DNA of 64,000 bases, from the NCBI GenBank assembly GCA_040004035.1, contig JAMPLN010000021.1; one strand, 5' to 3'. The DNA is from Microcoleus vaginatus_C. Lineage in GTDB: Bacteria; Cyanobacteriota; Cyanobacteriia; Cyanobacteriales; Microcoleaceae. Positions within the stretch are counted from its first letter, which is position 1; every line of letters begins with the position of its first letter. The position numbers and the translations under genes were made by a program. The notes below the pieces were generated by a model that saw nothing but the letters and a program-made list of their open reading frames with translations, searched no databases and was not told the origin of the DNA. Of this stretch, positions 8,490 to 16,739 are shown piece after piece.

Positions 8490-9317
8490 CTACTTTTTCA
8501 TGGAATGAGCTTTGTAGAAAGTTTCGAGGCTTTGCTTGTCGCCCACAAACCGCCAGTGCCAAGGCTCGTAACTGACGCCTTGGCGATTGTTTCTGGGAAA
8601 TGACATTTCAAAGCTGAAGGCGACGGCGTTGGCTTCTAGCCACTTGAATGCTTGGGTATTTTCAAAACTGGGGCTGAGGTTGTGTTCCGGGGCAGTGCCG
8701 TCGCCGATGTCGATCGCGTAACCGGTGTGGTGTTCGCTGTAACCTGGAGGGGCGCTGACTTCGGCTCGCTTGCTGGCGTTTTGCCTGCGTTCGGCTTTCA
8801 CGTCAAAAAATACGTGTTGTTGGTCTTGCAGGGAGCGAAAGCCGGATATGGGAGCGAAATAGATGCCTGATGCTGCGGCGGCGTTGACCATTTCCTGATA
8901 TTTTGCTGCTGCTGAGGAGCGGAGTTTGACGCTACCGTCGGAGGTGACGCTTACCAAGTCTTTGGCTGGTGCTTCTGGGTAGGGCAAGTGGCCCAGCAGG
9001 TTTTCTGGGATTGCGGGGACTTTGGGGGTGGTAGCTGGACTTGGGACAGACGGAGACGCGGAACTTGTCGGCGCTGAGTCTTGTTGAGTTTGCTCGGCCT
9101 GACTGGTGGCTGGGAACAAGTTAAAGTTGAGGTGCAGCCAGATGCTGACCCCAAAGGCTAGTGCGGCCAACCCTAGCAGTTTCCAAATCAGCCCTTTTTT
9201 CTTAGACTGACTCTGCCCTGCTTCTGGGTATGGGTGGTCTCGCACTGCTTCTGGAATTTCGTCGGCGACAAGCTCCGAGGCTTGCGGGGGTTTTCTTGAC
9301 AGACTAGCGTTATCCAA
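8490..9317 (-). CDS. D-alanyl-D-alanine carboxypeptidase, M15B (VanY/DdcY-type)
   Basis: A zinc peptidase that trims the terminal D-Ala from peptidoglycan stem peptides. One membrane helix lies near residues 40-60 (LLGLAALAFGVSIWLHLNF), followed by a Ser/Pro-rich linker and a C-terminal catalytic domain. The zinc motifs are SEHHTGYAIDIGD and EPWHWRF, so the active site is complete. The domain should face the periplasm. I chose the TTG at 9317 because GGAG lies five bases upstream and DNASLSRKP resembles a natural N-terminus. A TTG at 9341 would add eight residues. Confidence 0.85.
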   Translation of the reverse strand: MDNASLSRKPPQASELVADEIPEAVRDHPYPEAGQSQSKKKGLIWKLLGLAALAFGVSIWLHLNFNLFPATSQAEQTQQDSAPTSSASPSVPSPATTPKVPAIPENLLGHLPYPEAPAKDLVSVTSDGSVKLRSSAAAKYQEMVNAAAASGIYFAPISGFRSLQDQQHVFFDVKAERRQNASKRAEVSAPPGYSEHHTGYAIDIGDGTAPEHNLSPSFENTQAFKWLEANAVAFSFEMSFPRNNRQGVSYEPWHWRFVGDKQSLETFYKAHSMKK

Positions 9318-9542
9318 GCCAGCTCCACTCCTGCACTTCAATAAGGCTCAACGTTACAAATTGTAGACCGATATGGGCGATCGAACAGCTACAATTCGCG
9401 CTGAGAATATATCATCTCTTTCTGACCTCGCCCCGTCCCATCCGCCAACTCTCGCATCTGTTGCTTGGGCCCACAGTCGATCGTCCCTGCGAGGCCGAAC
9501 TGGTTGGCGCTGGTAGCGCTGGTTTATTTTAAGTGTAATTTG

Positions 9543-9668
9543 TTACTGTTCCACAAAATCTAACAATTCTTCGATCAATACATCAAACGTCCGGGTCAAT
9601 TTTAGCAGAGCACCGATGTCAGCCATTGCCATACCGGGCGATCGGGCATAACTTTTAACTTTTAACAT
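9543..9668 (-). CDS. small hypothetical protein
   Basis: A 41-residue ORF beginning MLKVKSYARSPG and ending LLDFVEQ. It is helical and balanced in charge, not a repeat translation. No clear ribosome site is seen and I do not recognise it. It could be the end of a decayed larger gene. The flanking bases 9318-9542 and 9669-9768 hold nothing else I can name. Confidence 0.3.
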   Translation of the reverse strand: MLKVKSYARSPGMAMADIGALLKLTRTFDVLIEELLDFVEQ

Positions 9669-9768
9669 TATTGTAGGATACCCCTGAGCGATCGCCTACT
9701 TCCTTTAGTGATCGGGGATCGACCGCCGTCAATGTCTAATTAGTAGCTTAAAGCTCGATCGCCCAAAC

Positions 9769-10155
9769 TCAAACATTACCAACTTCCGCCAATTCAGCAG
9801 CACCAACAGAATCTTCCTCTTCCCCTTTATCCCCTTCATCAACCGCAACCGTTAACTTCAATCCCAAAGCCTTCAGCCAATTAGCCAAAGCATAAATTGT
9901 CGCGCTTCCATTCTGCGACAAGAAAAAATCTAATTTTTCCAGATGCAATGAGGCCTCCTCATCTGACATAATTGGTTCGCCCAGAGCCTCAAATACATCT
10001 TGAAGCGATTTTCGCATTATTCCCATCTCTAAATCGCCTTCTTCCTCTTCTTCAAAGATCAGTGAGAGGTAAGCAGCAGCATAATTTGGGTCTTTGAAAT
10101 TGGAAATTTTAAAAGAATGATAACTATCACTCGTCGGCACTTTGGCGTCTTTCAT
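9769..10155 (-). CDS. type II antitoxin, HigA-like (TIGR02684-type)
   Basis: The 128-residue product starts at ATG 10155, preceded by GGAGAG with good spacing. A longer reading from 10284 lies inside the toxin gene and is not credible. Residues FKDPNYAAAYLSLIFEEEEEGD match the addiction-module antidote family that partners RelE-like toxins, and the C-terminal LANWLKALGLKLTV is that family's usual end. The helix-turn-helix between them is degenerate. The acidic tail is unusual. It overlaps the toxin by 29 bases, with toxin first, the order typical of HigBA-like pairs. It should neutralise the toxin and repress the operon. Confidence 0.75.
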   Translation of the reverse strand: MKDAKVPTSDSYHSFKISNFKDPNYAAAYLSLIFEEEEEGDLEMGIMRKSLQDVFEALGEPIMSDEEASLHLEKLDFFLSQNGSATIYALANWLKALGLKLTVAVDEGDKGEEEDSVGAAELAEVGNV

Positions 10156-10471
10156 AATCTCTCCAGTATTCCTGAGCTTTAACAATGTCTTGGTCTTGAG
10201 TGCTTTTATCTCCACCGCACAGGATAAGCACAATCGTAGCTCCCGCTTGTCCAAAGTAGATTCGGTAGCCCGGGCCATAGTCAATCCTTAATTCCCAGAC
10301 TCCTGCGCCAACTGAGCGATAGTCTCCTAAGTTGCCACCGCTAACCCGCTGAAGCCTTTTATCAATCCTAATTTTAGCGTTAACATCCCGCAGGGTTGTA
10401 AACCATTCTGCAAAGGGAACTGTGCCATTTTGTCTGATATAACGCTGAATTTCCCTCGGTTGTACTTCCAT
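10127..10471 (-). CDS. type II toxin, RelE/ParE (HigB-like) family
   Basis: This 114-residue protein matches the addiction-module killer family TIGR02683. It has a basic N-terminal helix, then FAEWFTTLRDVNAKIRIDKRL, GDYRSVGAGVWELRIDYGPG and YRIYFGQAG, ending ILCGGDKSTQDQDI. The ELRIDYGPGYRIYF block is the core strand pair and carries the conserved arginines. Such toxins cleave mRNA on the ribosome. The antitoxin follows directly with a 29-base overlap. A truncated relative of its N-terminus lies just upstream. Confidence 0.85.
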   Translation of the reverse strand: MEVQPREIQRYIRQNGTVPFAEWFTTLRDVNAKIRIDKRLQRVSGGNLGDYRSVGAGVWELRIDYGPGYRIYFGQAGATIVLILCGGDKSTQDQDIVKAQEYWRDYERRQSADE

Positions 10472-10552
10472 AAAGTCGATCGAACTTGCACCCTCATCTT
10501 AATATCGGCGATCGCCCCCTATCCAACCTTCTTCACCTGGGCCAACTCAAAA

Positions 10553-10621
10553 TCACCGATCGAAAAAAACTCTGCCGTCAGGCGTGGTGTAACGCTCCAT
10601 TTCTCTCAGTTGCGCTTCCAT
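10553..10621 (-). pseudogene. remnant of a second RelE/HigB-like toxin
   Basis: The 22-codon reading MEAQLREMERYTTPDGRVFF, then DR and a stop, parallels the N-terminus MEVQPREIQRYIRQNGTVPF of the intact toxin 150 bases away. It ends at a TGA where the family needs about 90 more residues, and no continuation is seen in other frames. It looks like the leftover of a duplicated or replaced toxin gene. Confidence 0.6.
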
Positions 10622-10743
10622 AATCTTGATTTTAGCGACGATCGCACTCGAATCTTAAAGCCGCGCTCGATCGGCCCTTGACTCCATGCGCTACAATTAT
10701 TAAGAAATCTTTAGTTAGATCCGTTTAACGTTCCAGACGCATT

Positions 10744-12534
10744 ATGAGTCTTCCCATTCGCAACGTCGCCATCATTGCTCACGTCGATCACGGCAAAACC
10801 ACCCTTGTGGACGCTCTCCTCAGACAGTCCGGGATCTTCCGCGAAGGGGAAGAAATCCCAGATTGCGTCATGGACTCCAACGACATCGAGCGCGAACGTG
10901 GCATTACCATCCTTTCCAAAAACACCGCCGTCAGGTACGGAGAAACCCTGATCAACATCGTCGATACCCCCGGACACGCGGACTTCGGCGGAGAAGTCGA
11001 ACGAGTTCTCGGCATGGTTGACGGCTGTCTGCTGATCGTAGACGCCAACGAAGGCCCGATGCCGCAAACGCGGTTCGTGCTCAAAAAAGCCCTAGAAAAA
11101 GGACTGCGCCCGATCGTCTTTGTCAATAAGATCGATCGCGAGCGAGCCGACCCCCACAAAGCCGTCGATAAAGTTTTGGATCTGTTCCTCGAACTAGGTG
11201 CTGACGACGATCAGTGCGAATTTCCCTATCTCTTCGGTTCCGGCTTAAGCGGTTACGCCAAAAAACACCTCGAAGACGAAGGGGTAGATATGAAGCCCCT
11301 GTTTGAAGAAATCCTCGACCACGTACCGCCCCCCGTAGGCGACCCCAACAAGCCACTACAACTGCAAGTAACCACCTTAGATTACTCAGAATACGTCGGT
11401 CGCATCGTCATCGGCCGCATCCACAACGGCACGATTAGAATCGGCCAACAAGCAGTCTTAATCACAGAAAGCGGCGCGCTTGTCAAATCAAAAATTACCA
11501 AATTGATGGGCTTTGAAGGCCTGAAGCGGATTGATATCCCAGAATCTTCTGCTGGTAATCTTGTCGCCGTTGCCGGTTTTGCTGATGCGTATATTGGCGA
11601 GACAATTACCTGTCCGAACGACCCGCAAGCGCTGCCTTTAATCAAGGTAGATGAACCGACTTTGCAGATGACTTTCTCGGTGAACGATTCGCCGTTCTGC
11701 GGTCAAGAAGGAAGTTTGGTAACATCGCGACAAATTCGCGATCGGCTAATGCGAGAACTCCAAACCAACGTCGCCTTGCGCGTCGAAGAAACCGAATCTC
11801 CCGACAAATTCCTCGTATCCGGCCGTGGCGAACTCCACCTCGGAATCCTGATCGAAAATATGCGTCGCGAAGGATACGAATTTCAAGTATCCCAGCCGCA
11901 AGTAATCTTCCGCGAAGTCGGCGGTCGTCCCTGCGAACCTTTTGAATGTTTGGTGTTAGACGTACCCGAAGAAGCAGTCGGCGGCTGCATCGAACGCCTC
12001 GGTCAGCGGAAAGCAGAAATGCAAGATATGCACGTCAGCAGCACCGGTCGCACCCAAATCGAATTTTCAGTCCCCGCTCGCGGTTTGATTGGATTCCGAG
12101 GCGAGTTCATGCGCTTGACTCGCGGCGCTGGAATTATGAACCACAGCTTCCTCGACTATCGCCCCCTCGGTGGAGAAATTGTCGCCCGTCGCAACGGAGT
12201 ATTGATTTCCTTTGAAGAAGGAGTTGCAACTACTTATTCACTGAAAAATGCTGAAGACCGCGGCGTATTTTTCATTACCCCCGGAACCAAGGTTTACAGA
12301 GGGATGATTATCGGAGAAAACAACCGAGATGACGACATGGAGCTGAATATTTGCAAGTCGAAGCAGTTGACAAACCACCGCGCATCTGGCGGTGAAGAAT
12401 TGGCGCAATTGCAAGCACCAGTCGATATGAGTTTGGAGCGCGCTTTGGAGTACATCGGCCAGGATGAATTGGTGGAAGTAACACCGAAATCAATTCGCTT
12501 GCGGAAGGTTTCTAAGAAGTTGGTCAAACGCTAA
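10744..12534 (+). CDS. typA: translational GTPase TypA/BipA
   Basis: TypA is a ribosome-associated GTPase of the EF-G group, linked to stress and cold growth and large-subunit assembly. All G motifs are visible: AHVDHGKTT (G1, residues 12-20), RGITI (G2), DTPGHADFGGEVER (G3) and NKIDR (G4). EF-G-like domains III and V follow, then the TypA-specific C-terminal domain containing RGVFFITPGTKVYRGMIIGE. At 596 residues it is full length. The gene is monocistronic with a strong hairpin after the stop, and is bracketed by two toxin-antitoxin pairs. Confidence 0.97.
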   Translation: MSLPIRNVAIIAHVDHGKTTLVDALLRQSGIFREGEEIPDCVMDSNDIERERGITILSKNTAVRYGETLINIVDTPGHADFGGEVERVLGMVDGCLLIVDANEGPMPQTRFVLKKALEKGLRPIVFVNKIDRERADPHKAVDKVLDLFLELGADDDQCEFPYLFGSGLSGYAKKHLEDEGVDMKPLFEEILDHVPPPVGDPNKPLQLQVTTLDYSEYVGRIVIGRIHNGTIRIGQQAVLITESGALVKSKITKLMGFEGLKRIDIPESSAGNLVAVAGFADAYIGETITCPNDPQALPLIKVDEPTLQMTFSVNDSPFCGQEGSLVTSRQIRDRLMRELQTNVALRVEETESPDKFLVSGRGELHLGILIENMRREGYEFQVSQPQVIFREVGGRPCEPFECLVLDVPEEAVGGCIERLGQRKAEMQDMHVSSTGRTQIEFSVPARGLIGFRGEFMRLTRGAGIMNHSFLDYRPLGGEIVARRNGVLISFEEGVATTYSLKNAEDRGVFFITPGTKVYRGMIIGENNRDDDMELNICKSKQLTNHRASGGEELAQLQAPVDMSLERALEYIGQDELVEVTPKSIRLRKVSKKLVKR

Positions 12535-12541
12535 AATAAAT

Positions 12542-12569
12542 TAAGGGCTGGCAAAATTGCCAGCCCTTA
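12542..12569 (+). terminator. hairpin after typA
   Basis: A perfect 13-bp stem, TAAGGGCTGGCAA with TTGCCAGCCCTTA, has a two-base loop and starts seven bases after the typA stop. No long T run follows, so termination is likely but not certain. Confidence 0.65.
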
Positions 12570-12639
12570 GTGTCAACTTCAAACTACTGTATTTAAAGGC
12601 AATATTAATTTTTATCGAAATCAAAAATAGGTAAAAACG

Positions 12640-12861
12640 ATGTCAACAGTTTATCGTTTAAAAGCCAGTGAACTAGATCGTAACTTTTTAGAACAAATTA
12701 AAGCGATTTTTGGAGATAAAGAGATTGAAATAATTGTCTCAGAATGCGATGAAACCGAATATCTTTTGAAATCGGAAGTCAATAAAACCAAACTGTTGAA
12801 AGCTATTGAAAATGTTAAAGACAGACAAAATTTAGTAGAAGTCGATTTACAGGATTTGTAA
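12640..12861 (+). CDS. type II antitoxin paired with a YoeB toxin
   Basis: A 73-residue acidic protein starting MSTVYRLKASELDRNF, with a predicted N-terminal DNA-binding half and a helical C-terminus NLVEVDLQDL. It precedes a YoeB-like toxin and shares one base with it (TAATG), a classic coupled antitoxin-toxin arrangement. The sequence is closer to small cyanobacterial antitoxins than to canonical YefM/Phd, so the family name rests mostly on the partner. Confidence 0.75.
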   Translation: MSTVYRLKASELDRNFLEQIKAIFGDKEIEIIVSECDETEYLLKSEVNKTKLLKAIENVKDRQNLVEVDLQDL

Positions 12862-13127
12862 TGAGTAGAAGAATTATTTTTGAATCTTCGGCTTTTGCAG
12901 ATTTTAATGAATGGGCAAAATTAGACAAAAAGATTTATCGCAAAATTGTAGAATTGATTAAAGATATAGATCGATCCCCCTTTGAAGGATTGGGCAAACC
13001 TGAACCTCTGAAATACGAGTTAAGTGGTTTTTGGTCCAGGCGCATTGATAACGAACATCGTTTGGTTTACCAAGTTACTGATGAGGAAATTGCGATCGCA
13101 GCTTGTAAGAATCATTACAGTGAATGA
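12861..13127 (+). CDS. Txe/YoeB family toxin
   Basis: This 88-residue basic protein has the Txe/YoeB signature. FxxxAFADFNEW is followed by KPEPLKYELSGFWSRRIDNEHRLVY, and the C-terminus ACKNHYSE carries the H-Y pair used for ribosome-dependent mRNA cleavage. The conserved glutamate, arginine (in the NEHRLVY strand) and histidine are all present, so it should be active. It is translated from an ATG overlapping the antitoxin stop. Confidence 0.9.
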   Translation: MSRRIIFESSAFADFNEWAKLDKKIYRKIVELIKDIDRSPFEGLGKPEPLKYELSGFWSRRIDNEHRLVYQVTDEEIAIAACKNHYSE

Positions 13128-13183
13128 AGCTTTAAGCAATGTACCTATCGCTTTTTTTCTCCCTTTACTAAAGGCGGTCGCTC

Positions 13184-14404
13184 TCAATCTTCTTGCTGAA
13201 GTTCTTCTATTAGATTAAGTACCTTTTGGTAATTTTCTTCTTTTCCCTGGACACGATATAAATTTTTAGCATTGTGAAAATCGACATTTGCTTTTTGGGA
13301 ATAGCCCAATTCATAGTGGACAATGCCTCGGTTTAGATAAGCTTGGGCAAAGTCTCGTTCAAGCTGAATTGCCTTGGTAAAATCCTCAAGCGCTTTCTCT
13401 TTGTTCCCCAAACGAGAGTGAATAACTCCCAGGTTGTAGAATGTTGTAGCATTATTAGGATTCAGCCGAGCTGCCTTGATGTAATCTTCAAGCGCTCTTG
13501 GCAAATCGTCTAATTCCCATAAGTAGACATCACCTCGATTATTCCAAGCAAGGGCATCATTAGGATTTAGTTCAATTGCTTGGGTAAAATCTTTCAGTGC
13601 CCCTTGCAGATCGCCCAGGCGTAAACGAGCAAAACCTCGGCCATTGTAGGCTTGAGCATAGCGAGGATTTAGTTGAATTGCTCGGGTGTGATCTGCCTGC
13701 GCTCCTCGGTAATCACCTAATTTACAATAAATAATACCCCGGTTGTTGTGAACATATGGACAATTAGGCTTGAGCAATATCGCATTTGTGCAATCCTCAA
13801 ATGCTCCGGCATCGTCTCCTAGTTCCTGGCGAACAGTAGCCCGGTTATTGTAGGCATCTGCATAATCAGGATTGATCTTAATTGCTCGATCGAAATTTTT
13901 AATTGCTCCTTCAAAATCTCTTTCCTTAGCCTTGTTTCTTCCCAGTTCATCGAAATCCGCAGCATAGATCGGAGAGTGCGATCGCACAGTCTCCACCAGA
14001 TCATCAATATCACTGTCCGAGACAAAAGTTGTAATCTCTGCCTCGTTTTCATCTAACTTAGATGACCTGGTTTTGTATCCTGCTTGCTCAAGCCAATCGG
14101 GGATATCTCTCCAGTTGTTTAGCCTGATGTCTACTTTTCCCTGAGTAAGTTGTTTGACATACCGATACACAGTCTCACTTAGAGCGGCTTTCAATCCTCT
14201 CTCTTCTTTGTGAATCTTTTTAGCTAGGTCACTAGGACCACAACCACAAAGCAATCCTCGTAAATGCAGCTTCTCGACTTCTGTAAGTTCCCACATATGC
14301 GGTGCTACTTCTCGCTTGGCAACTGCCAAATCTTTGTACAACCTTTTTAAATCCCAGTCATTAGCCGCTAGGAGGAATTGTTCTTCTGGTGAATTCTGTG
14401 CCAT
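13184..14404 (-). CDS. HTH-domain protein with TPR repeats
   Basis: This 406-residue protein has an N-terminal domain, residues 35-115, with LTEVEKLHLRGLLCG, a helix-turn-helix-like segment, and NWRDIPDWLEQAGYK. That domain is known at the N-terminus of several cyanobacterial signalling proteins. Six to seven TPR units of 34 residues follow, with repeats such as YAxAYNNRG and ALEDFTKAIQL. TPRs form a protein-binding superhelix, so it probably works as an adaptor. The gene converges on the YoeB pair and diverges from the nuclease-like gene at 14575. Its upstream region contains a 34-bp direct repeat. Confidence 0.8.
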   Translation of the reverse strand: MAQNSPEEQFLLAANDWDLKRLYKDLAVAKREVAPHMWELTEVEKLHLRGLLCGCGPSDLAKKIHKEERGLKAALSETVYRYVKQLTQGKVDIRLNNWRDIPDWLEQAGYKTRSSKLDENEAEITTFVSDSDIDDLVETVRSHSPIYAADFDELGRNKAKERDFEGAIKNFDRAIKINPDYADAYNNRATVRQELGDDAGAFEDCTNAILLKPNCPYVHNNRGIIYCKLGDYRGAQADHTRAIQLNPRYAQAYNGRGFARLRLGDLQGALKDFTQAIELNPNDALAWNNRGDVYLWELDDLPRALEDYIKAARLNPNNATTFYNLGVIHSRLGNKEKALEDFTKAIQLERDFAQAYLNRGIVHYELGYSQKANVDFHNAKNLYRVQGKEENYQKVLNLIEELQQED

Positions 14405-14450
14405 TTCTAGGGTCTTATTCAGTTCCTAATAAACAATCCTAACAGACTTC

Positions 14451-14518
14451 CTAACACTTGTTTGGTAGCTGCCCTAGAAAGTTGCTAACACTTGTTTGGT
14501 AGCTGCCCTAGAAAGTTC
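14451..14518. repeat. 34-bp direct repeat, two copies
   Basis: Two adjacent near-identical 34-base units beginning CTAACACTTGTTTGGTAGCT cover 14451-14484 and 14485-14518. They lie between the divergent HTH-TPR and nuclease-like genes, about 50 bases from each start. They could be an operator pair or a simple duplication. Confidence 0.85.
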
Positions 14519-14574
14519 TGCGAAGCTAGGGATGTAGTGATTCACTACTCAAAACTTAGCTGACGGAATTAATC

Positions 14575-15120
14575 ATGTACAACAACAATCAGCACAACGA
14601 AGCCCAATTCTCCCAGCCACTACCCCCGCTTTCCCAAAAACAGGAATACGACTTCCAAACTCAAAAGAAAGTAGGAAAGACAGGAGAGGCGATCGTAGAC
14701 AAGTGGTTGCAAATTCATGGCTATCGCATTGAGGATGTCTCAGATTTGCCACAGTATCAGAAAGCAGGTATTGACCGCGTACTAATTCGCCCAAACGGTT
14801 CAACTGCAACTGCTGAGTACAAGACTGATATAAAAGCCAAGCAAACTGGAAACTTGTTTTTTGAAGCTTGTGACGATCGCAACCGTCCATGTTGGGGATG
14901 GACTTCGCAAGCGGATCTCTGGATATTTTTCATTCCTCAACAGGAGATATTGGTCGTCGAACCGGGTAAATTCAGGTTGTTAGTTTCGCAGCAACAGCCA
15001 GAACTCCTGCAGAAAGTAGTACCAAATCGAGGCTACAGTGTCACTGGATTACCTGTTCCATTAGCAAAGGTACGGAATATTGCTAGTCACGTTTTCAAGT
15101 TTCCTGACCTTCTTTTCTAA
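14575..15120 (+). CDS. PD-(D/E)XK nuclease-like protein
   Basis: This 181-residue protein has KTGEAIVDKWLQIHGYRI, then GIDRVLI and, about 15 residues on, ATAEYKTD. The spacing of D and E-x-K fits the PD-(D/E)XK endonuclease fold of restriction and repair enzymes. The leading glutamate in GEAIVDKWL is where such folds carry a supporting acid. The N-terminal 30 residues are polar and disordered-looking. Family assignment comes from the motif alone and could be coincidental. The ParA-like gene follows after a hairpin, so it is probably a separate unit. Confidence 0.55.
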   Translation: MYNNNQHNEAQFSQPLPPLSQKQEYDFQTQKKVGKTGEAIVDKWLQIHGYRIEDVSDLPQYQKAGIDRVLIRPNGSTATAEYKTDIKAKQTGNLFFEACDDRNRPCWGWTSQADLWIFFIPQQEILVVEPGKFRLLVSQQQPELLQKVVPNRGYSVTGLPVPLAKVRNIASHVFKFPDLLF

Positions 15121-15140
15121 AAAGAGACTCCCTGTTAATC

Positions 15141-15169
15141 TGGCGATCGCCTACTCAAGGCGATCGCCA
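15141..15169 (+). terminator. HIP1-containing hairpin
   Basis: A 12-bp perfect stem, TGGCGATCGCCT with AGGCGATCGCCA, has a five-base loop and lies 20 bases after the nuclease-like gene. Both arms are HIP1 sites. Without a strong T run it may be a weak terminator. Confidence 0.55.
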
Positions 15170-15257
15170 TTATTGGAGTAATAATACTTAGCAAACGCTA
15201 ATTGGGCGATCGTTATGTTTTAATTTATATTTGAGCAAAATCCAAACAAAGCCAGCC

Positions 15258-16130
15258 ATGAGTCCTAAATCAATAGCCGTAATCAACTTCAAAGGCGGTG
15301 TCGGGAAGACTACCGTAACTTGGAGTCTAGGAAATATTATATCCCAAGGAACCGACTTAGAAGTCTTGATGTTAGACTTAGATCCGCAAATGTCGCTCAC
15401 AGAGGCGATCGGACTTAACGAAAATACAGGTCATTTAGATGACAAATTTGGTAAGTGGTACGAAAAATCTCTCAAGCATAGACTTACAATTTACGACGCT
15501 CTAGAAGTCTTTAAAAAAGCCGGACAGAATTTTAAATTTCCCGTTGGTTTCGACACCATTTATCAGATTGACGAACAGTTGCATTTTGTCCCTTCAGTTG
15601 AAGAATTGTATTGGTTAGATATCGATGGATTTGAGGGAAAAAGTGTTAAAGACTTCATCCGCAGATTCATCGGCAAAATCGCCAACTCTGCCAATCTCCC
15701 CAAATACGACTTGATGCTTTTTGACTGTTCGCCTTCCTTCAGTCTCCTCACCTACAGCGTACTCTCTTGCTGCGACTTAATATTAATTCCCGTCAATCCC
15801 GATTATTTTGGTTCTAGGGGATTGAGTTTAGTTTTAAACTCGCTCCAGAAACGGATTGAGCCTTATCCGTTTCCCAAGATAGCAGTCTTTATGAATAAAG
15901 CTAAAACCTATGGAGGATTGCTGACAAATGAAGTTCAGTTTTACATGAGAGAAGTAAAGAGACTTTGCGACGAGATATCAAAAGATAATAACATAGAAGT
16001 TAGATTTTTAGAATCGACGATTCGGGAAAGCGTCGGGCTAAAACGGGCGATTAATGAGGGAGAACTGCCGCGAGAATTAGTGAGAGAATTTGAAAAACTA
16101 TGGCGCGAGTGTGAGGAGTATCTAAAATGA
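15258..16130 (+). CDS. ParA/MinD-like P-loop ATPase
   Basis: About 290 residues with a deviant Walker A, NFKGGVGKTTVTWSLG near residue 12, an LMLDLDPQMSLTEAIG switch, and a Walker B-like YDLMLFDCSPSFSLLTYSVL. This is the ParA family, which positions DNA or protein cargo by ATP-driven patterning. I chose the ATG at 15258; a TTG at 15231 would add nine residues. The last four bases overlap the next gene, so the two are a unit. No ParB-like domain is seen in that partner. It may be of plasmid origin or a chromosomal cargo-positioning pair. Confidence 0.85.
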   Translation: MSPKSIAVINFKGGVGKTTVTWSLGNIISQGTDLEVLMLDLDPQMSLTEAIGLNENTGHLDDKFGKWYEKSLKHRLTIYDALEVFKKAGQNFKFPVGFDTIYQIDEQLHFVPSVEELYWLDIDGFEGKSVKDFIRRFIGKIANSANLPKYDLMLFDCSPSFSLLTYSVLSCCDLILIPVNPDYFGSRGLSLVLNSLQKRIEPYPFPKIAVFMNKAKTYGGLLTNEVQFYMREVKRLCDEISKDNNIEVRFLESTIRESVGLKRAINEGELPRELVREFEKLWRECEEYLK

Positions 16131-16573
16131 GTAAAAAAGAAATTTTGGCTGCTTCCGAACAAGAAAGCGGGGGGTTAGTTGAGGAAATTGGCGAACTTAA
16201 GGAGATCTTGCGGGACGTTGCTCGAAAATTAACCCGGCTTGAGACTCAAGTCAAGCGGGGAGTGGTTTCTGCTGGCTCAAAAACTTCGGATATTACCAGG
16301 GGTGCTGATGTTAATAAACCTGTTAATTTATCGGCTGCCAATGTTCTAGAAGTTTATGAAGAACTGCGTTTACAAGCTAAGAATGGTAATGAAGAAGAGG
16401 TGAGGCAAAAGTTGTTGGCCATGAGTGCAACTGACTTGAACTTGATGTGTTGCGAGTTAGGGATGCCGCCCAGCAGCAAGAATCCGTCCCGCAAAAAAAT
16501 GTTCGAGCTAATTATTGGCAGAATTAAACAGAGTTTGAGGCTGTCGAGACATATAGACCGACAAACACTTTGA
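16127..16573 (+). CDS. coiled-coil partner of the ParA-like ATPase
   Basis: The 148-residue protein starts in an ATGA overlap with the ParA-like gene. Residues 15-45 (EEIGELKEILRDVARKLTRLE) form a short coiled coil. A linker and a helical C-terminal domain follow, with LSATDLNLMCCELGMPPSSKNP and a basic end KKMFELIIGRIK. The end could be a SAP/Rho-N-like fold. It has no recognisable ParB box. Position and coiled coil suggest a cargo or DNA adaptor. I do not recognise the family. Confidence 0.6.
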   Translation: MSKKEILAASEQESGGLVEEIGELKEILRDVARKLTRLETQVKRGVVSAGSKTSDITRGADVNKPVNLSAANVLEVYEELRLQAKNGNEEEVRQKLLAMSATDLNLMCCELGMPPSSKNPSRKKMFELIIGRIKQSLRLSRHIDRQTL

Positions 16574-16574
16574 A

Positions 16575-16617
16575 TGGGGCATGGGGAATGGGGCATGGGG
16601 AATGGGGCATTGCTGCC
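16575..16617. repeat. tandem 7/14-base GGGGCAT/GGGGAAT repeat
   Basis: Alternating ATGGGGC and ATGGGGA units, about five copies, follow directly after the coiled-coil gene. The remaining bases to 16739 hold no gene. Confidence 0.8.
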
Positions 16618-16739
16618 AAGTCGGCATTGGTAATAGTTTGGAGTTAGAATTTGCCATATCCCCCCAGCACTTTAAGAAGTCGGCGATATGAGGACTGAAG
16701 AGTGTGAAGATTTAAAAGTAAGGAGATGATATTGACAAA

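Noticed and set aside
8330..8603. ORFs through the GGAGTGG/TTCCTTC tracts
   Set aside because: The translations are simple repeats of the tandem units.
10430..10681. ORF of 83 codons opposite the toxin genes
   Set aside because: Antisense to the toxin and its relic, with no family match.
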